A stretch of 54,203 bases of DNA, taken from NCBI RefSeq assembly GCF_007625075.1, contig NZ_QMIE01000021.1, positions 1 through 54,203 of the forward strand, read 5' to 3'. The DNA comes from Oceanidesulfovibrio indonesiensis (GTDB lineage Bacteria; Desulfobacterota; Desulfovibrionia; Desulfovibrionales; Desulfovibrionaceae). Of the stretch, positions 1 through 8,313 are shown piece by piece (position 1 is the first letter of the stretch; each line of letters begins with the position of its first letter). The notes below the pieces were generated by a model. The model worked only from the letters and a program-made list of their open reading frames with translations, had not been told where the DNA came from and did no database searches. The translations under genes were made by a program, and so were the position numbers.

Positions 1-147
1 GCGCACTGCCGCTTTGGTCTGCACACCAGCCTGCTTGAGGGAATCAACAACAAGATCAAGGTGATAAAACGTATGGCTTACGGCTTTCGGGACGACGAAT
101 ACTTTTTCCTCAAGATCAGGGCTGCGTTTCCCGGAATTCCGCGATGA
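1..147 (+). mobile_element. ISL3-family transposase, C-terminal fragment (window edge)
   Basis: The frame is open from base 1 and ends at TGA 145-147, giving 48 residues. The stretch LLEGINNKIKVIKRMAYGFR followed by DDEYFFLKI matches the end of ISL3-family DDE transposases, where the glutamate of LEG is the last catalytic carboxylate and the following basic helix is highly conserved. The N-terminal part lies outside the window, so it cannot be told whether the gene is complete. No terminal inverted repeat could be assigned between its stop and the next gene at 203. Its position at the edge suggests that assembly broke at a multicopy IS. Confidence 0.85.
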
Positions 148-202
148 ACCTCTTTTTTCCGACGAGCAGGACTCTATCGCAAGTCGCCCCCGCATTATCC
201 TC

Positions 203-2395
203 TCACAATAATCCGCCCTCCCAGTTCATCACCGTGGTCCTTCCCGGGTCGGCTACTTCTTTGGGCCGGGTCTCTTCCAGATTCACGAACCAACGATAGC
301 CGGCGTTTTCCAGCAGCTGGCGGTGTTCGGAAAAGTCCACGGGCCAGCTCGGGAACAGCCAGAGGTTCTGCCCCAGGGTCCGCGGCCAGTAGACCTCGCC
401 CTTGGGGCTGGTGAGCGGTTCGCGCTGTTTGACCGGCGCCGGCACGTGTCGTGACACGCACGCCGGCCAGAAACCGGCTGTGACCATGCCGAGCGGCAGC
501 GGCGAGTGCTTTGGAAGCTCCAGATAATCGTCCTTGCCCAGCTCCGGGCTGACGATGGCCCCGGTGAAGCCGAGCTCGGCCAGGGATTCCAGGGCCAGCA
601 CGTTGGAGATGTTGCAGAACGGCCCGGCCAGGATCTGCCATGCGGGAGTATTCCGCCTGGCGTCGCCGTCCGGCCGGCGCTCCGGCAAAAGCGCCATCTG
701 CCACGGCGCGTTGAGCACGAAGGTCCGCGCCCCCTGCTTGACCATGCGCAGCAGCACCGCGCGCCACAGCCTCTCTTCGTCCGGCCAGATGACCGGCGGC
801 AGCCACCACCACGTGCGCGGCAGGAAGGTCCGCGAAATCTGGTCGATGAGCCGCGGGGACATCCACAACCCGAGCTGTCCGCGGAACTTGGCTTCCTTGC
901 CCTTGGGCGGGGCGCGCCGCACCAGCATATCGAGAGTTGCCGGCTTGCCGGCGTAGCGCTCGGGCAGCTGCGGTTCGAAGTCCGAGCTTCCCGGCGTCCT
1001 GGGCTCGGGCATCTTCCTGGCCTCGGCCTCCAGCGCGTGGATGCGATCCATGAGTTCCGGCTCCTGCCGGTCCACAAGATACACCGGCGTGCCGGACGGC
1101 GGCACCTTGGCCCGCGGCACAAAGGGCCGTTTGCCGGATTTGCCCACGGGTTTGCCATCCTTCCCGGCGTATTTGCCCCCCTTGCCGCGGCGATCGTCCC
1201 TGAAAGACTTTCCTTTGGGGGCCGGAGCTTTCTTGGCGAAGACGCCTGTCTCGGGCGGTATATCCAGGCGGCCTGCCTTGGGTACGGGCTTGCTCACCTT
1301 GAGAATCCGGTGGTGCTTCTCGTCCTCGGAGCCGATGCGCAAGAGGTCCCGCGCCATGAGCGGCACCCGTGGCTTGAGGTAGGCCGTGCCTTCCGGCGTG
1401 CGGGCCACCGTGCCCACGAACAGGCCGGAGCCGGTGCGGCCGGCATCCTTGGGTCCGGGCAGGGGGAGCTGCCGGCTCTGGGGCAGGAACCGCGCGCGGC
1501 TCGTCGGCCGTCCCAGGGCGCGTTCCAGTATGGCTTCCGCTTCCTTGCGTATGGCCGGGTCCCGGCCTTCGTCGCGCAGCATGCGGTAGGCCGTTGTGGT
1601 GTAGAAAACATAATGCGCGCCCTTCTTGCGGCCCTCGATCTTCCAGCAGGCAACTTTCGGCACGTCGAACAGCGTCTTGACCATGATGTCCAGACCGAGA
1701 TCGAAGCAGGAGAAGAAGCGGTCCTTGCGCTTGCCGATCTCGTAGATGCGCCGGCACGGCTGCACGCAGCGCCCGCGCAGGCCGCTCTTGCCGCCCAGCG
1801 CCGTAGACCAGTAGCAACGCCCCGAGACGGCGTAGCAGAGCGCGCCGTGGATAAAGACCTCCAGGTCCATACCGTCGGGGCAGGCCTCGCTCATGGCTTT
1901 GATTTCTTCGATATCCAGCTCGCGGGGCAGCACCATCCGGGATACGCCGAGTTCCGCCGCGGTCTGAAGCCCGGCAGTGGGCGAGAGCGCGGCCAGGGTG
2001 GACAAATGCAGTTCGCCCTGGTAGCCGGCCTGCCGCGCCACCTTGAGCGTGCCGAGGTCCTGCGCGATGATCGCGTCCGGCGTGGGAGAACCGGGGCGGG
2101 ATAGCCGGTCGATGAGCCGGCCCGCAGCGCCGAGGTCTCCGGGTTTGAGCAGGGTGTTGAACGCCACGTATAGTTTGGCGCCGCGTTCGTGCGCAAATTC
2201 CGCCATGGCCAGGGTTTCCTTGACGGCGAAGTTGGAAGCCTGCATTCTGGCAGAGAAGTGCTTGAGTCCCATGTACACGGCGTCCGCCCCAGCGGCGAGC
2301 GCTGCGAAAAATGCCTGCCTGTCGCCGGCCGGGGCCAGTATTTCGGGACGGCGGTGCGTTGCCGCCTGTGCCGTTTCTGATTGCATATCCGTCAT
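203..2395 (-). CDS. U32 family peptidase / RlhA-like protein with long C-terminal region
   Basis: The 730-residue product has the U32 signature around residues 180-200 (EVFIHGALCYAVSGRCYWS), the conserved opening EILAPAGDRQAFFAALAAGA, and the later paired cysteines of GRCVQPCRR. U32 proteins include collagenase-like peptidases and the E. coli 23S rRNA C2501 hydroxylase RlhA; the longer members have extra C-terminal domains, as here. I infer RNA modification rather than proteolysis, but the sequence does not settle this. A Lys/Gly-rich basic stretch at about residues 360-420 splits the conserved N-terminal part from a C-terminal domain rich in Trp and Pro. The start at 2395 is preceded by GGGAGATAGAAAT. 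The gene is divergent from pyrK, with only 29 bp between the two start codons. Confidence 0.85.
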   Translation of the reverse strand: MTDMQSETAQAATHRRPEILAPAGDRQAFFAALAAGADAVYMGLKHFSARMQASNFAVKETLAMAEFAHERGAKLYVAFNTLLKPGDLGAAGRLIDRLSRPGSPTPDAIIAQDLGTLKVARQAGYQGELHLSTLAALSPTAGLQTAAELGVSRMVLPRELDIEEIKAMSEACPDGMDLEVFIHGALCYAVSGRCYWSTALGGKSGLRGRCVQPCRRIYEIGKRKDRFFSCFDLGLDIMVKTLFDVPKVACWKIEGRKKGAHYVFYTTTAYRMLRDEGRDPAIRKEAEAILERALGRPTSRARFLPQSRQLPLPGPKDAGRTGSGLFVGTVARTPEGTAYLKPRVPLMARDLLRIGSEDEKHHRILKVSKPVPKAGRLDIPPETGVFAKKAPAPKGKSFRDDRRGKGGKYAGKDGKPVGKSGKRPFVPRAKVPPSGTPVYLVDRQEPELMDRIHALEAEARKMPEPRTPGSSDFEPQLPERYAGKPATLDMLVRRAPPKGKEAKFRGQLGLWMSPRLIDQISRTFLPRTWWWLPPVIWPDEERLWRAVLLRMVKQGARTFVLNAPWQMALLPERRPDGDARRNTPAWQILAGPFCNISNVLALESLAELGFTGAIVSPELGKDDYLELPKHSPLPLGMVTAGFWPACVSRHVPAPVKQREPLTSPKGEVYWPRTLGQNLWLFPSWPVDFSEHRQLLENAGYRWFVNLEETRPKEVADPGRTTVMNWEGGLL

Positions 2396-2424
2396 ATATT
2401 TCTATCTCCCGCGAGACGCATTCG

Positions 2425-3243
2425 ATGAGCAGCAAAAAAGCGCCGACATACATGCGCAATATCAAGTGTCAGGAACTTACCGTATTGGACGTCGTGCCAT
2501 TCGGTCAAACCTTGTCCGAGGTCACCCACTGTTTCGCCCTGCGCCTGGAAAATCCGGGATGGGAGCGCTGGCGGCCCGGTCAGTTCGTCATGGTCCGACA
2601 CCCCAGCTTCGGCCTGGAACTCATCTGGGGCCGGGCCTTTTCCATCAGCCGTATGGCTTCTTCCGGCCTGTCCCTGTTCATACAGACCTACGGCCGCGGC
2701 ACCAAGCGGTTGTCGGAGTCGCTGCCGGGCGAGAAGGTTACGGTATGGGGGCCACTGGGCAACGGCTTTGCAGTGCAGGACAAACGCACCCTCATGCTGG
2801 CCGGCGGCATTGGCCTGGCGCCCTTTCTGGCCTATGCGGAGGCCCACCCTTCCCCCAACAAGCTCGAACTCATCTTCGGTCATCGGCTGCCACTGGAAAC
2901 GTATCCGTTCGAGAATGCAAAGAATCTCGTGCCGGAAATGACAGCCCGCAGTTTCCACGAGCAGACTCCCGAGGATTTGCCCAAGTTTCTTGAGATGGTG
3001 GACGAGGCGGTGCAACGCTATGCTGACGGCGGGTTGATCCTTGCCTGCGGCCCCACGCCGTTTCTGCGTGCGATCAAGAAGATGGCCGCCGAACATGGAG
3101 CAATGGCACAACTCTCCCTGGAAAACAAGATGGGATGCGGCGTTGGCGCGTGTCTGGGATGCGTCGTCACGGACGACAAGGGCGAAAACGTTCAAGTGTG
3201 CTCCAAAGGCCCGGTGTTCTGGGCGCATAAGATAGAGCTGTAA
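2425..3243 (+). CDS. pyrK: Dihydroorotate dehydrogenase electron transfer subunit PyrK
   Basis: This 272-residue ferredoxin-reductase-like flavoprotein takes electrons from dihydroorotate oxidised by PyrD and passes them to NAD+. The FAD-binding part carries WGRAFSIS and the NAD-binding part MLAGGIGLAPFLAYAE. The C-terminus has the [2Fe-2S] cysteines in NKMGCGVGACLGCVV plus a fourth in VQVCSKG, the PyrK pattern. The frame stays open further upstream, but family similarity begins near the ATG at 2425, or possibly at ATG 2452 (MRNIK). No strong ribosome binding site precedes 2425. It lies 9 bp before pyrD in the same direction, so the two subunits are co-expressed. Any pyrK promoter must overlap the 5' end of the divergent U32 gene. 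Confidence 0.93.
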   Translation: MSSKKAPTYMRNIKCQELTVLDVVPFGQTLSEVTHCFALRLENPGWERWRPGQFVMVRHPSFGLELIWGRAFSISRMASSGLSLFIQTYGRGTKRLSESLPGEKVTVWGPLGNGFAVQDKRTLMLAGGIGLAPFLAYAEAHPSPNKLELIFGHRLPLETYPFENAKNLVPEMTARSFHEQTPEDLPKFLEMVDEAVQRYADGGLILACGPTPFLRAIKKMAAEHGAMAQLSLENKMGCGVGACLGCVVTDDKGENVQVCSKGPVFWAHKIEL

Positions 3244-3252
3244 GGAATCGAC

Positions 3253-4188
3253 ATGGCTTCCAAGACGTCGACAACACCGGACACCCGCGTGTCCCTGCCG
3301 GGCCTGGCCATCAAGAACCCGATCATGACCGCATCCGGCACGTTCGGTTACGGTCTGGAGTTCGCCTCCTTCGGCAAGCTGGAGGACCTCGGCGGCATCG
3401 TGGTCAAAGGTCTTTCGCTCAAGCCCCGCGCCGGCAATCCCATGGAGCGCATCGCCGAATCACCGTGCGGCATGCTCAACGCCATCGGCCTGCAGAATAT
3501 CGGGGTGGAGCGTTTCCTCGAAGAAAAATTGCCCGCCCTGCCCCATGAAGAAACGGCCATCGTCGCGAATCTCTACGCCTGCGACGCCGCGGAGTTCGGC
3601 GAACTGGCGCAGGCCCTGGCCGCGGATGCGCGCCTTGCCGCGCTGGAGGTGAACGTCTCCTGCCCCAACGTGGCTGCCGGAGGCCAGGCTTTCGGCCAGG
3701 ACCCCGCCCAGGCGGCAGCCGTGACCCGCGCGGTCAAGGATGCGGCCGGCTCCATGCCGGTCATCGTCAAGCTTTCGCCCAACGTGGCGGACATCACCAT
3801 GGTCGCCAGGGCCGTGGCCGACGCCGGCGCGGACATGCTGACCTGCATCAACACTCTGCTCGGCATGGCCGTGGACCTGAAAACCCGCAGGCCGCGTCTG
3901 GCCAACGTAGTGGGCGGCCTTTCCGGACCGGCCATCAAGCCCGTGGCCCTGCGCTGCGTCTGGCAGGTCTCCCAGGCGGTGGACATTCCGGTCATCGGCG
4001 TCGGCGGCATCTCCACAGCCGCCGACGTACTGGAGTTCATCCTCGCCGGCGCCCATGCGGTGCAGATCGGCACGGCCAACTTCATGCGGCCGGACACAGT
4101 GTTTCACATCGTGGAGGAATTGCCCGCGCTCATGAGCACGTACGGTGTGACGCACCTGGACGAGCTTCGCGGCACGCTTCAGGTCTGA
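3253..4188 (+). CDS. pyrD: Dihydroorotate dehydrogenase B, catalytic subunit
   Basis: The 311-residue class 1B dihydroorotate dehydrogenase has an FMN-binding TIM barrel and oxidises dihydroorotate to orotate in UMP synthesis. Visible family features are NPIMTASGTFGYG near the N-terminus, the active-site cysteine C137 in LEVNVSCPNV (class 1B uses Cys, class 2 uses Ser), and the phosphate-binding IGVGGISTAADVLEFILAGA. The AVQIGTANF stretch is also typical. It follows pyrK after 9 bp with AAGGAATCGAC as ribosome binding site, and a clear terminator comes directly after it. The pyrK-pyrD pairing shows the enzyme is NAD-linked rather than quinone-linked. Confidence 0.96.
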   Translation: MASKTSTTPDTRVSLPGLAIKNPIMTASGTFGYGLEFASFGKLEDLGGIVVKGLSLKPRAGNPMERIAESPCGMLNAIGLQNIGVERFLEEKLPALPHEETAIVANLYACDAAEFGELAQALAADARLAALEVNVSCPNVAAGGQAFGQDPAQAAAVTRAVKDAAGSMPVIVKLSPNVADITMVARAVADAGADMLTCINTLLGMAVDLKTRRPRLANVVGGLSGPAIKPVALRCVWQVSQAVDIPVIGVGGISTAADVLEFILAGAHAVQIGTANFMRPDTVFHIVEELPALMSTYGVTHLDELRGTLQV

Positions 4189-4215
4189 CCGTCATTCCCT
4201 TTCCGAAAAAATGAG

Positions 4216-4249
4216 AACGCCCCGGAACCGAATGTCCGGGGCGTTTTTT
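4216..4249 (+). terminator. Rho-independent terminator after pyrD
   Basis: An 11-bp perfect stem (AACGCCCCGGA 4216-4226 with TCCGGGGCGTT 4235-4245) closes an 8-nt loop and runs into TTTTTT. It sits 28 bases after the pyrD stop. The A-run at 4206-4211 could let it also stop the minus-strand lipoprotein gene ending at 4283. Confidence 0.92.
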
Positions 4250-4282
4250 CTATACTGGACGTCGGGATGAATACGGGCGGGC

Positions 4283-4585
4283 TCAGACGTCGCGCCAGTG
4301 GCCGGGAACCCAGGAGCCGTCCGGCCTGCGGTGTCCGGGGACCCATACCTCGCCCGGCCTGGGCGGCCCAGTGTACTTCCAGTAGCCCGTGCCGGGGCCT
4401 GTCTCCATCCACTCGTAATCCGCGCCGGGGCTCGGAGGGCGCGAGTAGCCGATGCCGGCATCCACGCCGTGTTTGTCTACACCGAAGTAGCAGGAACTCA
4501 AAAACATTGCGGCAGCGAGCAGGCAGACCGCGAGGACCGTTGGGATTATCCGGGAAACTCGGCCAGGCAGCCACGTCATGGTCAT
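4283..4585 (-). CDS. Small lipoprotein with WVPGH(R/W) repeats
   Basis: The 100-residue product has a basic N-terminus, a hydrophobic segment and the lipobox-like LSSC, so it is predicted to be exported and lipid-anchored. The mature part is short and rich in Gly, Pro, Trp and Tyr, ending in two WVPGH units (WVPGHRRPDGSWVPGHWRDV). This resembles the YXWGXW-repeat envelope proteins, whose function is unknown. I chose the second ATG because GGAGGATTCCCAG lies just before it; an ATG five codons upstream (4600) lacks such a site. It is monocistronic in appearance. Confidence 0.7.
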   Translation of the reverse strand: MTMTWLPGRVSRIIPTVLAVCLLAAAMFLSSCYFGVDKHGVDAGIGYSRPPSPGADYEWMETGPGTGYWKYTGPPRPGEVWVPGHRRPDGSWVPGHWRDV

Positions 4586-4731
4586 CTGGGAATCCTCCAT
4601 CGCAGTGTTGCTGCAAGCCTCAGCGCGAAGAGACCTGCAGCATCAATTTTTACGTGGATTCCCGAGAATGTGTCAAGAAACCCGGAACACGCTCGGCATG
4701 CCTGGTGGCGTCACAGGTGAGAGTGCAGAGC

Positions 4732-5241
4732 TTAGTGCACAGTGTCGGATTCGCACTTCACCGTCGTGTTGATGGCGTGTTTGCGCAACTTGTCGTGATA
4801 CTCCTTGACCCGCTCGTCCTGCTTCCATTCCGTGAAAATCTCGCGCCACTTCTTGAATTCCATGAAAGTCTGGTCAAGTTGCTCTTCATGGCTTTGCACC
4901 CAGATGTTGAAAAGGTGCATCTCAGCCTGGAAATCCTTGGAGTCGAAGACGTCTGTGGAGATACCGTACGGATATTTATCTCCTTCAAACACGCGCACCA
5001 CCTGCTTACACAGTGTATTCATCGACGTATCATAGTCGATAGGATTGTTGTTCAGCGTCTCAACCAGCCCCATATACGCAGGATAATCTTCTGCGATGCG
5101 ACTCTTGGCCTCTTCCGGAATACGGACGTACAGTTTATCGTCTTCCTCGCGGATGAAGTAAAAGCGGATCCAGTTTTCAAACTGCATCATCTCGCTGATA
5201 TCCTGCATTGCGTTTTGCATCATTTCATTATTTGCAGACAT
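4732..5241 (-). CDS. Conserved-looking hypothetical protein, 169 aa
   Basis: I do not recognise a named family. The product is soluble and acidic, with many aromatic residues (FENWIRFYFIREEDDKLYVRI) and probably mostly helical. There are no signal peptide, membrane segment or metal motifs apart from two isolated cysteines. The start has an excellent site, AAGGAGATGGC before ATG, and codon use matches the neighbours, so it is very likely a real gene. It stands alone between the lipoprotein and the glycosyltransferase pair with about 150 bp on each side. Confidence 0.72.
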   Translation of the reverse strand: MSANNEMMQNAMQDISEMMQFENWIRFYFIREEDDKLYVRIPEEAKSRIAEDYPAYMGLVETLNNNPIDYDTSMNTLCKQVVRVFEGDKYPYGISTDVFDSKDFQAEMHLFNIWVQSHEEQLDQTFMEFKKWREIFTEWKQDERVKEYHDKLRKHAINTTVKCESDTVH

Positions 5242-5407
5242 GCCATCTCCTTTTCTTGTATCCTCAACGTCTTCCCGGCCGACCGGCGCGGAAATCCGTA
5301 CAATGCGTTCAGGTCCCTTAAGTGGACATCCTTTGGCGTCGCGTCAAGTCCGTCCTTTGGGGCCAGTCCCAAAATTTACACCAACTCGCCGCTATTGGCG
5401 CGTTGAT

Positions 5408-6235
5408 CTACTCGAAACGGATTCCGGACATAATTGCCCGCCGGGCGTCTTCCAACCGGCGGCGCAGCGAAGCAATGCCGTCACCGGCCGAGTCCGCGTC
5501 GATGTCGAACCGCTCGAACAGGGCGCGGTGCTCCGCCAGCACCCCGAACGTCCGCGAGTTCGCCAATGGATCGCCCTGCTCGTACACGGCCAGCAACGCC
5601 CGGGCATCGTTTGCGTGGTCAACGTCGTTCCACGCGGGCAGAATCTCAACATCCAGGCCGGCATCATGGAGCTTGGCGAGTGTCTTCTCGAAAACCGTAT
5701 CCCCGCCCCAGGCAAGTTTTTCAAAAAAATCCCGGCGGTATGATTCCTTGCGGAATCCAATGGCGAAGTACCCGCCGTCCAGTGACGGCGCGATAACGGT
5801 GTCCGCTCCACCTGCCTCGTCCAGAGCATCCAGCGCCCTGACCACGAGTTCCGGGGGATAACCCGGCGCGTCGCTGCCCATGAGCACGGCCCGGTCCGCA
5901 ACCGGCCACGCCTCTTCGAACGCGCTGCCCATGCGCGCGCCCAGATTCCTGCCACGCTGCGGCGCATACTCCAGGTCTGCACCAAGCCACTGCATCACAG
6001 ATGCTGCCGCCTCTGGCGGATCGAAGCAGATGCGCAGTGCGGCGGACTCGCCGAGAGCGTGCCTCAGACCGTCCATGGTGTCGAGCACGAAGGCTTTGTA
6101 AAGCGACAGCGTCAATTCACGGGCCTGCTCCGGCCCGGTGTGCGCTGCGATATCCCGCTCCAGACGCGTCTTCACGGCGCCCGGCTCCGGATTGCGCACG
6201 AAGACAATGACCATGCCCCGCGACACACAACTCAT
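5408..6235 (-). CDS. TIGR04282-type glycosyltransferase (arsenosugar-associated)
   Basis: The 275-residue cytosolic nucleotide-sugar transferase-like protein belongs to the group annotated TIGR04282, named for frequent linkage to arsenosugar synthesis. Family marks are FVRNPEPGAVKTRLERD near the N-terminus, MGSDAPGYPPELV in the middle, and APSLDGGYFAIGF after it. Its start ATG overlaps the stop of the upstream gene (ATGA at 6232-6235), so the two are translationally coupled. No ArsM methyltransferase or radical SAM ArsS gene is nearby, so a role in arsenic metabolism here is only a family-level guess. An internal ATG at 6214 (MVIVFV) is an alternative start. Confidence 0.85.
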   Translation of the reverse strand: MSCVSRGMVIVFVRNPEPGAVKTRLERDIAAHTGPEQARELTLSLYKAFVLDTMDGLRHALGESAALRICFDPPEAAASVMQWLGADLEYAPQRGRNLGARMGSAFEEAWPVADRAVLMGSDAPGYPPELVVRALDALDEAGGADTVIAPSLDGGYFAIGFRKESYRRDFFEKLAWGGDTVFEKTLAKLHDAGLDVEILPAWNDVDHANDARALLAVYEQGDPLANSRTFGVLAEHRALFERFDIDADSAGDGIASLRRRLEDARRAIMSGIRFE

Positions 6236-7008
6236 GCGCGTGCTCCCTTGCGCCGATAATGCGTTGCCAGCTTGTGCGCCGGCACGCCCACGCCATAGAG
6301 CAGCCGCAGGATGTTGTTGCGGACTCCGGCGTACAGCACACCCTGCTCACGGTAGCGCCGGGTTGAGGTGCGGACACTGGCCGGAAGAATGGCAGGCCGG
6401 CGGCCGGTTCGATTCAGCGCGTGCATGATGGCCACATCCTCCATGAGCGGTATGTCCGGATAGCCGCCGAGCTCGCGGAACAGACGCGCGGTGAAGAACT
6501 GCGCCTGATCCCCGTAGGGGGTGCGCGTCAGCCTGTTGCGCAGGCCGCCGCCAAGGGCGAAGAGCTTCAGGACCAGACCGCCGTCGGCGAAGGCGAGCGT
6601 GAACGCGCCGGCCTCGGACAGGCCGTCCGCGCCCTCCCCCAGCCGCGCCGCCGCCACGGCCGGTCCCAGCGTGTCCGCCACTAGTTGCAGGCCGCCATCC
6701 GGCAGCCGCGTGTCCGCATGGAGAAACAGGAGAATCTCGCCGGAGGCCGCTTCCGCCCCGGCATTCATCTGCCTGGCGCGGCCGGAACGCGATTGCGCGC
6801 GAACCACGTCGGCATGGCGGTCGGCCAGCGCCGCAAGGGTGTCTCCCGCAGGATCGACGATGACTATTTCCAGAGACACGCTGGTCATTGTTGCGGCCGT
6901 CTTCTTGACATGGTCCACGTGCTCGTTGATTGTTGCGGCTTCGTGGAGGACCGGCACGATCACCGAAAGGACAATCGGCGGTTCGAGGCGTGGTGGAGTC
7001 TCGTGCAT
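6232..7008 (-). CDS. TIGR04283-type family 2 glycosyltransferase (arsenosugar-associated)
   Basis: The 258-residue GT2 (GT-A fold) transferase opens with VLSVIVPVLHEAATINEHV, carries the nucleotide-sugar/metal motif LLFLHADTRLP, and the family-typical GRARQMNAGAEAASGEIL. These match the TIGR04283 group that is normally paired with TIGR04282, exactly as found here with a 4-bp overlap. Homology begins at MHETPPRL, so I place the start at 7008 although the frame is open to 7092. The substrate is not known. The pair may build a sugar-linked lipid or an arsenosugar; the sequence cannot decide. Confidence 0.86.
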   Translation of the reverse strand: MHETPPRLEPPIVLSVIVPVLHEAATINEHVDHVKKTAATMTSVSLEIVIVDPAGDTLAALADRHADVVRAQSRSGRARQMNAGAEAASGEILLFLHADTRLPDGGLQLVADTLGPAVAAARLGEGADGLSEAGAFTLAFADGGLVLKLFALGGGLRNRLTRTPYGDQAQFFTARLFRELGGYPDIPLMEDVAIMHALNRTGRRPAILPASVRTSTRRYREQGVLYAGVRNNILRLLYGVGVPAHKLATHYRRKGARA

Positions 7009-7157
7009 GTTTGTGCTCGGCTCGTTGCGGCGGACTTCACGTGTAGAAATACCATCAATACGCGGGGGCGACGACCGTCCTGGCCAACACACGGTTCAAC
7101 CGAACCGCGGACACCGAATCGTTCGCTGCTCCCCGCGACACATCAAGGAGACACACC

Positions 7158-7655
7158 ATGCGTCTCGGCAATCCGGACCATCCCATACGCCGCGCCGCAA
7201 AGGCCATTGACGAGATGGGAGAGATCGAGGCGATTCTGAACACGGCCATGGTCGTGCGCCTCGCTATGTGCGACGGCGACCAGCCTTACATAGTTCCGCT
7301 CAACTTCGCCTACCACGCCCAGCGGCTCTATATCCACTCATCGCGCAAGGGCCGCAAGATCGACATCCTGCGGGCCAATCCCAAGGTCTGCTTCGAAACG
7401 GACCTGGACACCGACGTGATGGAGCCCGCCAACCCGGACAAGGCATGCGATTTCGGGATGCGCTACCGCAGCGTCGTGGGAAACGGAACGGCCGAGGTAC
7501 ACGAGGATCTGCTCACCGTAGCCATGGGCCTGGACCTGCTCATGGCTCGCTTTACCGACCGCACCTACGATTACCCCGAAGCGATCCTGCACAAGACAGC
7601 CATGATCGTGGTGAAGATACACGAAGTGAGCGGCAAGCAGGACGGCATGGCGTAA
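7158..7655 (+). CDS. Pyridoxamine 5'-phosphate oxidase-family protein (NimA-like)
   Basis: The 165-residue split-barrel flavin-binding protein belongs to the PNPOx-like superfamily, NimA branch (nitroimidazole resistance-type). The typical start is RRAAKAIDEMGEIEAILNTA, followed by MCDGDQPYIVPLNFAY and LYIHSSRKGRKIDILRANP, the segments that build the FMN or heme pocket. The late segment ILHKTAMIVVKI is also usual. Members of this branch are often of unknown physiological role. The start has AAGGAGACACACC before ATG. The gene is divergent from the glycosyltransferase pair and ends before a strong hairpin. Confidence 0.85.
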   Translation: MRLGNPDHPIRRAAKAIDEMGEIEAILNTAMVVRLAMCDGDQPYIVPLNFAYHAQRLYIHSSRKGRKIDILRANPKVCFETDLDTDVMEPANPDKACDFGMRYRSVVGNGTAEVHEDLLTVAMGLDLLMARFTDRTYDYPEAILHKTAMIVVKIHEVSGKQDGMA

Positions 7656-7715
7656 CAGGCTGCGATACAGATTCCTCCGCAGGATGTTCAAAAATTCCAC
7701 ATGCGTAGCACGAAA

Positions 7716-7766
7716 AAAGATCAAGCCTGAAGCGTCCTTTTTTGGATACGCGCGGGCTTGATCTTT
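7716..7766. terminator. Bidirectional terminator hairpin
   Basis: A 12-bp perfect stem (AAAGATCAAGCC 7716-7727 with GGCTTGATCTTT 7755-7766) lies between two convergent genes. On the minus strand it ends in TTTTTT, making it a good terminator for the gene ending at 7824. On the plus strand the T-run is short, so termination there is weaker. Confidence 0.8.
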
Positions 7767-7823
7767 ATAAAGCGATGCAGCAATCCGGCTTTGTTCAACA
7801 GCCTGACAGAGCGCTGGTACCCG

Positions 7824-8180
7824 CTACTCCCCTTCCAGATCTTTCTCCAGCCATTTGCGGATGGACGGTGTGAGTTCGTGGATGCCCTTGAGTCCGCCGA
7901 TCTCCTTCAGATACTGTTCGGCAAGGTCATCCGGCAGATTCTTTTCGCACAAGGTGGTGGAGCCGTATTTCGTCATCTTCATGAGCACAACCTTGGGAGT
8001 CTCCCAGGTGTCCACAACGAAGTAGATCGAATAGTCGTCGGAGCCGGTCACGGGTGGGCGCATGGCATCCCGCCAGTTGTTATTGCCCCACTCCAGATAC
8101 ATGGTCACGGCGTCGGTATGAACCATGTCCCAGTTGACCTCGTTGAGCCATTGCTTGCAGGCGTTCTCGTCATTGCTCAT
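7824..8180 (-). CDS. DVU0772-like hypothetical protein, 118 aa
   Basis: The small soluble protein (MSNDENACKQWLNEVNWDMV...) has a conserved-looking core, YLEWGNNNWRDAMRPPV, then a segment describing ligand or protein contacts (YSIYFVVDTWETPKVVLMKM). It resembles short Desulfovibrio proteins grouped as the DVU0772 family; I recall this by pattern and cannot verify it here. Function is unknown. The start at 8180 has AAGGAGCGATCC directly upstream, which rules out the longer open frame reaching 8252. It has its own terminator. Confidence 0.72.
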   Translation of the reverse strand: MSNDENACKQWLNEVNWDMVHTDAVTMYLEWGNNNWRDAMRPPVTGSDDYSIYFVVDTWETPKVVLMKMTKYGSTTLCEKNLPDDLAEQYLKEIGGLKGIHELTPSIRKWLEKDLEGE

Positions 8181-8313
8181 GGATCGCTCCTTGTTGGTCC
8201 TGTTGATGGGCTTCAACCGCACCTGCGGACATGCGCCCGTGTCCGGTTGCAAACGAACCTATCAGCTTTTTCGCAGCGGTCATAGTCCGCAAAAATAACT
8301 TCTCAAAGCCCGG

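Noticed and set aside
506-2104. Long open frame on the plus strand inside the U32 gene
   Set aside because: It has no recognisable motifs, its composition is that of an antisense shadow in GC-rich DNA, and the minus-strand U32 protein has clear family signatures.
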